A DNA stretch of 6,507 bases from Thermoplasmata archaeon (GTDB taxonomy: Archaea; Thermoplasmatota; E2; UBA202; JdFR-43): assembly GCA_003650975.1 (NCBI GenBank), contig QMSU01000059.1:1-6507 (forward strand), given 5' to 3'. Positions 1 to 6,507 of this stretch are shown here, piece after piece. Each line of letters begins with the position of its first letter. Position 1 is the stretch's first letter. The position numbers and the translations under genes were made by a program. A model generated the notes under the pieces. It was given only the letters and a program-made list of their open reading frames with translations, was not told the origin of the DNA and searched no databases.

Positions 1-56
1 ACCGTGCTCATCAGGAGGAGAACGGCCATTCCATATACCACAATCTTTCGTCTCAT
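1..56 (-). CDS. N-terminus of an exported protein (partial, runs off the left edge)
   Basis: Only 18 full codons are visible: MRRKIVVYGMAVLLLMSTV, the last residue from an incomplete codon. The basic start (RRK) followed by a hydrophobic stretch is what a Sec signal peptide or N-terminal membrane anchor looks like. It is not a twin-arginine signal, since there is no S/T-R-R-x-F-L-K pattern. The ATG at 56-54 is preceded at 4 nt spacing by AGAGGTGA, an excellent match to the archaeal anti-Shine-Dalgarno, which is the main reason to believe the gene. It lies 48 nt downstream of the stop of the large peptidase gene on the same strand, so it may be co-transcribed with it. The product cannot be identified from this fragment; a further secreted protein of the same locus is the natural guess. 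Confidence 0.65.
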   Translation of the reverse strand, partial: MRRKIVVYGMAVLLLMST

Positions 57-60
57 GCTT

Positions 61-68
61 TCACCTCT
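61..68 (-). promoter_or_regulatory. Ribosome binding site of the gene starting at 56
   Basis: The minus strand reads AGAGGTGA, then AAGC, then ATG. GAGGTGA is complementary to seven bases of the archaeal 16S rRNA 3' end. The 48-nt gap around it (57-104) is pyrimidine-rich on the coding strand with only short T runs, and no convincing TATA box stands at a suitable distance from the ATG. This favours read-through from the upstream gene over a separate promoter, though that is inference. Confidence 0.75.
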
Positions 69-104
69 TTATGAAAATAGAGAAGGGAAAAGAGGAAATG
101 GTGG

Positions 105-3100
105 TCATACACCATACCAGATGCTCGTGGTGGTTGTTTTCACGAACAGCCCCATGCCGCAGGTAACGGTGAAATCCCACTGGGAACCCGGCGGGGTGAT
201 TCCCACAAGGAAGGTGGTGTACGAGCCACGGGAGGGGTCCCATCTGGCAACTATGGTGCATCCGTCAATCTGAGCGGCAATGCCAGATGCTCTCGTGAAT
301 GAGGTGCGCCACCACCCGATGGAATTCCATCCGGGATACATCGTCACATTTACATCGCTTAATGGAGTGCCATTGATGACCAGATTGGTATCACTTGTAA
401 CGGAAATGTAGTAGCTCACGCCATCTGCAATATCAAAGTCAAAGGGCGAGCCGGGCGGGGTGACACCCACAATGAAGGTTTTGTAGGTACCCGTTGATGC
501 ATCCCACCAGGCAATCATGTCGCATTCCGGTATGAGTGCGGCGAGGTCCGATGCGGTGTAATTGTTCTCCACCGGTATGGTGATGAGATTCCATCCAGTA
601 TATAGGGTGAAATTAAGCCTCAGTTCATTTATGGTGGATATGTAGAGCGGTATGCCCAGCGAGGATTCGTCGGGGTCGTTGGTAATGATTTTCATGGTCG
701 CCGAGGTGAAATTAGTGGTGAGACCGCTGCCATTGATGGTGATGATGATATCCGCAGTCTCTCCCGGCTGCAGTGTGCCATTGGAAGGTGCTGCGGAAAT
801 CCAGTCCACATCTCTTGAGGATTCAAAGGAGATATCAAACGTCAAATCGGCGGAGGCATTCGCATCATTTCCTATGGTAACCGTGCCGCTGGTTGACGCC
901 CCCTGCGGGATCATAAAATCAAGGTTCATATCATCAAGCGTCACATCCGAGGTATTCATACTGCCGCCGCCAAGCCAGTTAAGCACCCGCTGCATCACCA
1001 CGGTTCTGAGTCCCTGATTGTTGCTGTCAATGGCTTCAAACCCAAATCCAAAGTAGACCACCTTGTACACACCCTCGTATTTCACCGCGCCATAGTGAGA
1101 GGAGCCCTGATACTGAAATACCGCAGTGGAACCTCCGGTGGGTGAGATGCCGTCCGGATAATTCTGGTTATTGGCACCGTCGCCGCTGGAGATTTCAATG
1201 GTGAGACCATCACCAATGGGGTCTCCTGAAATGCCGTTCAGCTGGAATATGTTGGTGTCATCCACATTGTAGATGGCGTGGAGATAGTTGGCGTAGAAGG
1301 GGTCGGTACGAATGTCGTATCCGATGTCCTGCCCTGTAATGAACAGTTTCCCGCCATTATCAAGGTAGGTGGAGAGTGCATTGATATCTTCTGTGACCAG
1401 GGTTGACGTATAGTCATCTCCAGTGAACCACACCACCGCCATGTGTGCAGCCATGTATGAGGCATCAGGACATCCCTGAGAATCCCTGTTCCAGTATTCA
1501 TAGATGTAGCCGGCAGCCATCAGTGCGTTCTCGAAATATGATTCATACGAATCTCCATCGTCGTCATCCACGAGCAACACAAATCCCTGGGATATCATCA
1601 CTTCCACATCTGCACTTCTCTCGTTGTTGCCCGCATACACCTCTCCTGCAACCTCTGCTGTCACCGTCACCGGATAGGTACCCTCTGAGGAGGGGTTCCA
1701 TACCAGCGTGATATGCTCGGTGTGATGGTTCTCAACCCAGATGGTAATGATGTCAACAACCGTGTTGTTCACCTTGAGTGTTACCGTCACCATCTCGTCA
1801 CTGGCCCCGAGATTGGCAATGTCAGCTTCCACCCTGCTCATCACCCCCACCGAAGCATAGGGTGGTGCACTGAGTGAGGAAACGGCCACATCCGGCCCTG
1901 CGATGACCACGGTGCTTTTTTCATTATCGATGGTCACGTTTTCACTCACACCGGGAATGGTGACATTGATCGCAACGTTGTACCATCCAAGTGCAGGAAT
2001 CCAGATGAAACTGACGTCCTGACTGGTGTGCTTCTGGAAGAACGGTATGGTAATGCTGTCTATTTCGGTGCCATTGATTCTGAGGCTCACATGAACATTA
2101 CTTTCATTGTTCTTTCCCGTGTTGACCAGTGTGGCATTTATATACACCAGTTCTCCCGGGTTCACATGGTCAGGAACGGAAAGTGTCTGTATACCAATGT
2201 TGTGCTCTGGCACAAGAGGAGGTTTGAGCAGCTGTGCCGGATCTCCGAACAGAAGGCAGCTCTCGATAATTCCCCGCCATGTGCCATATGAGGGATCCCA
2301 GTTGATGGTGGGGGCCATGGCATCTTTCGAAAATGCCTGCGCCTTGCCCAGCTGCCAGTTCATGGTGCCGCCACTCTTGCTGGTATTGAACAGATAATCC
2401 ACGAACAGTTTCTGCTGGAGGGCACTGCTCGAATTGGTGGAGCCGAGATTGCCCCATCCATAGCCCGTGTTATAGACACAGCCAAAGGCGAGCTCGGTAT
2501 CCGAGTGGAAAAGCATTGAATGGAGCACCCCGTCATCCGATGCATCCATGTCACCGCAGTGGCAGCCGTAATCGTGGATGAAAAAGGGTTTGGTATTGTG
2601 GTAATCGGATTCCCAATCATCATCATAGACGTCAAGCGACATGCCCGAGTTTGCATGGGCAATGCCGAAGATGAAGGTGACCAGGTCATTATTGATTGCA
2701 TTTTTAAGGCCGGCTATGGCCGCAGATTCTGAGCCTCCCTGCCATCCCGGATTGGGCGGTTCGGCGGTCCATCGAACGGAGGTGTTGAACTCCATACCTG
2801 GATTTGAATTGTTCCAGGTATCAAATCCGTATAAAAAGCCCAGCCAGCTCGGCCACGGCCCGTCATTGTGAGGATCCGGGCCCAGCCAGTCGTTGGTTCC
2901 GTAAAGGGTAAAATCTATGAAATCGTCACCCTGGCAGCTCCAGCCGGTGTCACCACCGTAGAAGGCGGCATTATCAAGATAATCCTTATCCATGGCATCG
3001 GTGTAAAATATCTGTTTTTTGAGCCAGTTGGAAATGTCCTGGGCCTCATCACAGGGAATGCTGCCTATGTACAGTTCCGAATACAGGTCGAACCCCGTAT

Positions 3101-4238
3101 CCCCTTCCTCTCCCCAATCATTGTCATGATCGCTGTTAAACGTGTTGTCAAGGTTGCTCCAGTAGAGGTCGCTCTCCACATTGGATTCATACGCATAATC
3201 CATGAGCCTTCTGGGTATGGCGGCGGGGCCATCCTGATCTCCCGCAATCAGTACATACTGGGTGCCCCAGTCGGTGTAGGCGTCCTTGCAGAACTCACGT
3301 ATCTTGGCAGTGGTATCGTTGAAGAGGGGATCGGTATTCCAGTAGGCAGGTGTGTTGATAATATCCTCAACAGTCACCACTGTTGCCGCCAGCCCCTCCA
3401 TCTGCTTCTGGTTAATCAGATCTGTCCAGTTATAAGCTGCCTGGAAATTGGCAAGAAACGCCTTGGTGATGATGACATAATCGTAATGGTCCGATGGATC
3501 GCAGATTCCTCCCGGATAATCCAGTGTGACTCTCGCGTGATAGGTATCGGCCACCTCGGGATTCACCACCAGCTGCATAACCCATGCTCTATCATCCGGA
3601 ATGTTCCGGAAAAACTGATTGATATATCCTGTCTGTTTTGTGCTGATGTCAACAGTGAGTTCGGGATAGTAGAACAGCGTTCCTTCAAGGGGATTATACG
3701 TAACGGGGTAGATGTTCAGGGTGAGGATGGCATACCCTCTGCAATAATCCACACCGACTACATCATACAGAGTATCCGGTATTATCCCGGCAGAGGTATA
3801 TGTATTCTCATCCATGATGAAGGGCGGTGCTTCATGACCTATTGGAACGGGGTATTGATACGGCATAACCGGTTTTTCCTGAAGATTGATACCCCTGTTC
3901 ATCACCTCAACACTTGTACCCGAGATGGTGACATCCTCCAGTTCGGTACCGTAGGGTAACAGTATCTTTGCGCTGTATACCGGCAGTTCCGGTGTTCCCG
4001 GTCCCTGTCCCATGTTGATGCAACCGTACATGTTCACCGTGGTGAACGTAGCGTTGTTGAATAATGTGTTCTCCTTGAGGACAGGCTCTGTGAAGGGTAT
4101 CGTGTAAACAAGATGAATATTAGTTTCTGTCTCTCCTCCTCCGCTTGCCCCAATAACAGCAACAGGGATTGCCGCCGTCATCAAAAACAGTGCTACTACC
4201 AACACTTTCGCTATTTTTTCAAAATTGTTATTTATCAC
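105..4238 (-). CDS. Secreted multidomain C25 (gingipain-family) cysteine peptidase, 1377 aa
   Basis: Predicted extracellular cysteine endopeptidase. The GTG at 4238 is preferred as start: it follows GGTGG at 4 nt and puts the basic n-region and hydrophobic core directly at the N-terminus. The ATG at 4298 would add 20 residues and translate through a TATA-like element. Domains, numbered from the GTG: signal peptide 1-31; propeptide about 32-250, with the C25-type TPELPVYS at 82-89; catalytic domain about 252-673, with His528 in IAHANSG, Cys559 in YGCHCGDMD and the family's FGDP at 664-667; two CARDB-like Ig domains 678-780 and 782-880; a class I GATase-like alpha/beta domain 884-1090 (LLVDDDDGD, FITGQDIGYD); a beta-sandwich 1096-1202; a tandem C-terminal module 1208-1377. 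His and Cys align with the gingipain dyad, but the usual GHG is AHA and the substrate pocket differs from the neighbouring peptidase, so specificity is unknown. There is no C-terminal membrane segment. N-x-S/T sequons are frequent, suggesting glycosylation. The family call is firm; the boundaries are approximate. Confidence 0.93.
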   Translation of the reverse strand: MINNNFEKIAKVLVVALFLMTAAIPVAVIGASGGGETETNIHLVYTIPFTEPVLKENTLFNNATFTTVNMYGCINMGQGPGTPELPVYSAKILLPYGTELEDVTISGTSVEVMNRGINLQEKPVMPYQYPVPIGHEAPPFIMDENTYTSAGIIPDTLYDVVGVDYCRGYAILTLNIYPVTYNPLEGTLFYYPELTVDISTKQTGYINQFFRNIPDDRAWVMQLVVNPEVADTYHARVTLDYPGGICDPSDHYDYVIITKAFLANFQAAYNWTDLINQKQMEGLAATVVTVEDIINTPAYWNTDPLFNDTTAKIREFCKDAYTDWGTQYVLIAGDQDGPAAIPRRLMDYAYESNVESDLYWSNLDNTFNSDHDNDWGEEGDTGFDLYSELYIGSIPCDEAQDISNWLKKQIFYTDAMDKDYLDNAAFYGGDTGWSCQGDDFIDFTLYGTNDWLGPDPHNDGPWPSWLGFLYGFDTWNNSNPGMEFNTSVRWTAEPPNPGWQGGSESAAIAGLKNAINNDLVTFIFGIAHANSGMSLDVYDDDWESDYHNTKPFFIHDYGCHCGDMDASDDGVLHSMLFHSDTELAFGCVYNTGYGWGNLGSTNSSSALQQKLFVDYLFNTSKSGGTMNWQLGKAQAFSKDAMAPTINWDPSYGTWRGIIESCLLFGDPAQLLKPPLVPEHNIGIQTLSVPDHVNPGELVYINATLVNTGKNNESNVHVSLRINGTEIDSITIPFFQKHTSQDVSFIWIPALGWYNVAINVTIPGVSENVTIDNEKSTVVIAGPDVAVSSLSAPPYASVGVMSRVEADIANLGASDEMVTVTLKVNNTVVDIITIWVENHHTEHITLVWNPSSEGTYPVTVTAEVAGEVYAGNNERSADVEVMISQGFVLLVDDDDGDSYESYFENALMAAGYIYEYWNRDSQGCPDASYMAAHMAVVWFTGDDYTSTLVTEDINALSTYLDNGGKLFITGQDIGYDIRTDPFYANYLHAIYNVDDTNIFQLNGISGDPIGDGLTIEISSGDGANNQNYPDGISPTGGSTAVFQYQGSSHYGAVKYEGVYKVVYFGFGFEAIDSNNQGLRTVVMQRVLNWLGGGSMNTSDVTLDDMNLDFMIPQGASTSGTVTIGNDANASADLTFDISFESSRDVDWISAAPSNGTLQPGETADIIITINGSGLTTNFTSATMKIITNDPDESSLGIPLYISTINELRLNFTLYTGWNLITIPVENNYTASDLAALIPECDMIAWWDASTGTYKTFIVGVTPPGSPFDFDIADGVSYYISVTSDTNLVINGTPLSDVNVTMYPGWNSIGWWRTSFTRASGIAAQIDGCTIVARWDPSRGSYTTFLVGITPPGSQWDFTVTCGMGLFVKTTTTSIWYGV
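108..617 (-). repeat. C-terminal tandem module of the 1377-aa peptidase (copy 1 of a dispersed repeat)
   Basis: About 170 residues made of two degenerate halves, 617-357 and 356-108. Each half has GWN near its start, then AS, a single Cys before IxxW or VxxW, then TF-V/L-VG-I/V-TPPGS-x-x-DF and a closing G-rich strand. The halves are about 40 percent identical by eye. The whole block matches 4350-4859 colinearly at a constant offset of 4242 bp: protein identity is about three quarters, and 504-542 and 550-584 are exactly identical to 4746-4784 and 4792-4826. The module ends the protein, suggesting a surface-retention, sorting or binding role (inference). Confidence 0.9.
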
Positions 4239-4242
4239 TTTT

Positions 4243-4247
4243 CCACC
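4243..4247 (-). promoter_or_regulatory. Ribosome binding site selecting the GTG start at 4238
   Basis: The coding strand reads GGTGG-AAAA-GTG. GGTG pairs with the archaeal 16S rRNA 3' end, and the 4-nt spacing equals that of the much stronger site before the gene at 56. No comparable site stands close to the alternative ATG at 4298, where the nearest GGAG is about 18 nt away. This site therefore decides the start. Confidence 0.6.
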
Positions 4248-4261
4248 GTTTTGAAAAAACG
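4247..4261. repeat. Short perfect inverted repeat in the promoter region
   Basis: CGTTTT-GAA-AAAACG is a perfect 6-bp inverted repeat with a 3-bp centre. It lies between the TATA-like element and the GTG start, where transcription would begin. It could be an operator for a small dimeric repressor or a weak hairpin. At this length and AT content chance is also plausible. Confidence 0.35.
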
Positions 4262-4265
4262 TTCT

Positions 4266-4275
4266 ATTATATATA
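4266..4275 (-). promoter_or_regulatory. Archaeal TATA-box-like promoter element of the 1377-aa peptidase gene
   Basis: The coding strand reads TATATATAAT, close to the archaeal TATA consensus, in a gap that is AT-richer than the flanking genes. Archaeal transcription normally starts about 25 nt downstream of the box, here roughly 4240-4248. That gives a leader of only a few bases before the GTG at 4238, which sits uneasily with use of the GGTGG site at 4243-4247. If real, the gene has its own promoter and does not depend only on read-through from the peptidase gene upstream. No clear BRE was recognised. Confidence 0.5.
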
Positions 4276-4346
4276 CATTTGCTGACAGGTGTGAGCATGC
4301 AACACTATTTGCACTTCTCCCTTTCCTGAAGATGGAGATGGGGAGT

Positions 4347-6507
4347 CTATGCCCCTGTCCAGATGCCTCCTGTGCTCACCTTCACCAAGAGTCCCATACC
4401 GTAATCAACGGTGAAGTCCCAGGGTGAACCCGGCGGAGTGATGCCCACAATGAATGTGGTGTAGCTCCCAGATGCCGCATCCCACATGGCAACTATTTCG
4501 CAGTCGGTAATCTGAGATGCAAGTACCGATGCAGTGGTTGCACGGGTTTTCCACCACCCGATGGTGTTCCATCCCGGATACAGCGTCACATTGACATCGT
4601 TGAGAGGGGTGCCATTTACCGTGAGATACGAATCGTTGGTAACTGAAACATAATAACTCACACCGTCGGTGATGTTGAAATCCCAGGGCGAGCCGGGCGG
4701 GGTGACACCTACAATAAATGTGATGTACATGCCATATTGAGCGCTCCACCAGGCAATCATGTCGCATTCCGGTATGAGTGCGGCAAGGGATGATGCGGTG
4801 TAATTGTTCTCCACCGGTATGGTGATAAGATTCCATCCGGAGTAGAGGGTAAAGTTAAGTTCTCCAAGAACCGTGATATTTGCCATGTAGGGAATCTTAT
4901 TTTTGGCAGTCACCACAAGTGTGAGAGATTCTGTGCTGTTGAGCGTGACGTTCAGATGGAGTGTTGTCTCTCCGTTCGCGTCGGTATAGTTATATGCGAG
5001 AAGCGTGCCGTTTCTGGAGAGTGCGCAGAGGGCATGGGGAACGCCGTTCACTGTCACATCAAATGAAGTGTCTATCAGATACATGAGGGGATTGTGCGTT
5101 ACTGTCATCGGAGAAGGTGTATCTGTTCTGAGTTCGAGAGAGGGATCACCGAAGAGGATCCATGTATCCACAGTTTTGTAGCCGCTGGAACCGTAGTTGT
5201 CAAGCATGTGTGCACATCCGTTGTATACCAGCCCACCCGTGGTGGTTTTTATGTTGCTGGGATATGTTTCAACAAGGATATCCACCACTTCATCCTGAAC
5301 ATCCATTGGAGGAGACCAGTCCTGGGATATGGATGATGCAAATATGCCAATGGCACCGGTGGGTTCACCGTTGTGCGTTGCCCTCATCCATGCCTCAGCA
5401 AAACAGGTATCATAATTATCAAACTCACCGTTGTTGCAGGCGACACTCACAATGAATGGGAGCATGTTGTCATTGACAAGGCTGTTGACATTGGTATTGC
5501 TGAAGCCGCTGGTGCTCCATGAAGTGGCGCTTCCATGACCGCAGTAGTTGATGATGCTTCTCCCGTTGTTGATTGCCGCTGCCACTGCGGTGGCGCTTGG
5601 ATTTCCCGGTGCATCTTCCCCTCCCTGCGAACCGTCGTAAAACTCGTCCACGGTGATGTATGTGTAGGCGAGGAGGTCGCTCCGGATGTTTCTTATGTGC
5701 TGATAATCATACTCGCCGTCGTCTCCCGGTCCCTGGCTGGATGCAATGCCCGTTCCATTGCGATACCAGTCGGCACCTGCCTGCGGGTATTTCTCATACT
5801 CTATGCTCCGTTCTATCTGGGTCTGGAGCTGGCTCACCGTCTGGGCTGAAAACCTGCCCACAAATAAATCGGCATAGTGGTCACTTCCCGCCACATACCC
5901 GTAGCTTGGATCGGATGCACCGTATGATGTGAGTGTGGGAATCTGCTGGATATCCCCCACCAGCAGCACAAAAGTGAGACCGTTGGTGGAATAATAGTTG
6001 GAGATGTACGATTTGATGGCTGATGCCGTGCCCCCTACCGCGGAAACATTGACAATCTCCGTGGGGATGCCCTTCATGTTTTTCCACTGGACGAAAGGTT
6101 GCATGGTGGCATAAAAGCCGTCATAACAGATGATGAGCATGTTACCAGCATCGCTTACCGGGGTGTATTTGGCACCGCCAGTACCGCTGCCTCCGCCTCC
6201 GTAAGAATTGAGTCGCTCCACCACCGTCTCATAATTGACAAAATGATGTGTGTAAATCGGGACAAAGTAGGGATTGAGCGAAGTGAGTGGTCTTTCGCGA
6301 TTATATACGTTTATTTCTCCTTCCCCCACCGCATACACCTCAATTACCACGTCATGATAGAACCTCAATTTATGCTGGACAGGGTTGTATTGATAGGGAT
6401 ATATCTCAACAGTCTGCCCTCTGAAATCCCTCAGGATGTAGGGTTCCTGCAGTGTCGCAATTTCCCCGGGGAACCATATGTCCTCCTTATATATGGGGGC
6501 AAACTCG
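4347..6507 (-). CDS. Arg-gingipain-like secreted C25 cysteine peptidase (5' end outside window)
   Basis: Predicted extracellular endopeptidase. The frame is open from 6506, giving 719 residues and a TAG stop, with no upstream stop in the window; a TTG at 6368 is internal. Residues 1-46, counted from 6506, include PYILRDFRG and YPYQYNP, typical of C25 propeptides, so the signal peptide lies further upstream. Order: propeptide to about 102; Gly-rich linker 103-111; YTPV from 114, matching the mature N-terminus of RgpB; catalytic domain about 120-464, with His324 in NYCGHGS, Cys357 in SVACNNGEF and FGDPS at 452-456; the gingipain C-terminal Ig-like domain about 465-546; tandem module 550-719. 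The catalytic domain resembles P. gingivalis RgpB along its whole length, including CFAEAWMRA, DTWILFGDPS and the S1-pocket Asp267. It has no type IX sorting domain and no C-terminal membrane segment. The neighbouring peptidase gene follows after 108 bp. Family certain, Arg specificity likely. Confidence 0.95.
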   Translation of the reverse strand, partial: EFAPIYKEDIWFPGEIATLQEPYILRDFRGQTVEIYPYQYNPVQHKLRFYHDVVIEVYAVGEGEINVYNRERPLTSLNPYFVPIYTHHFVNYETVVERLNSYGGGGSGTGGAKYTPVSDAGNMLIICYDGFYATMQPFVQWKNMKGIPTEIVNVSAVGGTASAIKSYISNYYSTNGLTFVLLVGDIQQIPTLTSYGASDPSYGYVAGSDHYADLFVGRFSAQTVSQLQTQIERSIEYEKYPQAGADWYRNGTGIASSQGPGDDGEYDYQHIRNIRSDLLAYTYITVDEFYDGSQGGEDAPGNPSATAVAAAINNGRSIINYCGHGSATSWSTSGFSNTNVNSLVNDNMLPFIVSVACNNGEFDNYDTCFAEAWMRATHNGEPTGAIGIFASSISQDWSPPMDVQDEVVDILVETYPSNIKTTTGGLVYNGCAHMLDNYGSSGYKTVDTWILFGDPSLELRTDTPSPMTVTHNPLMYLIDTSFDVTVNGVPHALCALSRNGTLLAYNYTDANGETTLHLNVTLNSTESLTLVVTAKNKIPYMANITVLGELNFTLYSGWNLITIPVENNYTASSLAALIPECDMIAWWSAQYGMYITFIVGVTPPGSPWDFNITDGVSYYVSVTNDSYLTVNGTPLNDVNVTLYPGWNTIGWWKTRATTASVLASQITDCEIVAMWDAASGSYTTFIVGITPPGSPWDFTVDYGMGLLVKVSTGGIWTGA
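4350..4859 (-). repeat. C-terminal tandem module of the Arg-gingipain-like peptidase (copy 2 of the dispersed repeat)
   Basis: This copy has the same two-half architecture, with halves at 4859-4599 and 4598-4350. It carries the same landmarks: GWN, one Cys per half (PECDMIAWW, TDCEIVAMW), TPPGSPWDF in both halves and a terminal IWTG. It matches 108-617 without net insertion or deletion. The first halves of the two genes are more alike than the second halves, and the exact DNA runs of 39 and 35 bp both fall in the first half. The internal duplication is therefore older than the spread of the module between the genes, or was followed by gene conversion (inference). Confidence 0.9.

Noticed and set aside
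57..104. Transcription terminator between the 1377-aa gene and the gene at 56
   Set aside because: The coding strand is pyrimidine-rich, but T runs reach only four and no stable hairpin is seen, so termination cannot be supported.
2868..3959. 363-codon open frame on the plus strand
   Set aside because: It lies wholly antisense to the catalytic and propeptide part of the 1377-aa peptidase. Its translation is low-complexity I/V/G-rich sequence with no recognisable domain, and it has no convincing ribosome binding site. It is a shadow of minus-strand codon usage.
4295..4300. GCATGC palindrome near the upstream ATG
   Set aside because: A single 6-bp palindrome is expected by chance and has no partner element nearby.
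6366..6368. TTG at 6368 as the start of the Arg-gingipain-like gene
   Set aside because: The frame stays open for 46 more codons to the window edge and encodes propeptide-like sequence (PYILRDFRG, YPYQYNP). The TTG lacks a ribosome binding site and a following signal peptide.
6475..6495. TATATAAGGAGGACATATG on the minus strand, resembling a promoter, ribosome binding site and ATG
   Set aside because: The ATG (6477-6475) is out of frame with the peptidase and meets a stop after 23 codons. The peptidase frame through here encodes recognisable C25 propeptide sequence, so the match is coincidental.

Overview
The window looks archaeal. It holds two long minus-strand genes for secreted, multidomain cysteine peptidases of the gingipain family (MEROPS C25), plus the first codons of a third exported protein. 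The archaeal reading rests on a TATA-box-like element (TATATATAAT) upstream of one gene, GGTG-type ribosome binding sites complementary to the archaeal 16S 3' end, many N-x-S/T sequons, and the CARDB and beta-sandwich tails typical of archaeal surface proteins. Sediment Thermoplasmata (the MBG-D / Thermoprofundales type) are known to encode secreted gingipain-like peptidases and would fit. The lineage is inference.

Layout, in the direction of transcription (right to left): (1) 6507-4347, a C25 peptidase whose 5' end lies outside the window. It has part of the propeptide, a glycine-rich linker, a catalytic domain very close to Porphyromonas gingivalis Arg-gingipain, the gingipain Ig-like domain, and a tandem C-terminal module. 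(2) 4346-4239, a 108-bp gap with a TATA-like element, a short inverted repeat and a GGTGG site. (3) 4238-105, a 1377-aa C25 peptidase with signal peptide, propeptide, divergent catalytic domain, two CARDB domains, a GATase-like alpha/beta domain, a beta-sandwich and the same tandem C-terminal module. Its likely start is GTG at 4238, not the upstream ATG at 4298. (4) 104-57, a 48-bp gap with a strong ribosome binding site. (5) 56-1, the signal-peptide start of a third protein.

The two peptidases differ in their catalytic domains but end in an almost colinear ~170-aa C-terminal region, about three quarters identical, with exact DNA matches of 39 and 35 bp. This region sits where the type IX secretion sorting domain sits in bacterial gingipains, so it is a candidate archaeal surface-retention or sorting module. 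Together the genes suggest a locus for extracellular protein degradation, one enzyme probably Arg-directed and the other of different specificity. No RNA genes, insertion sequences or CRISPR arrays were seen, and no gene-free stretch exceeds about 110 bp.
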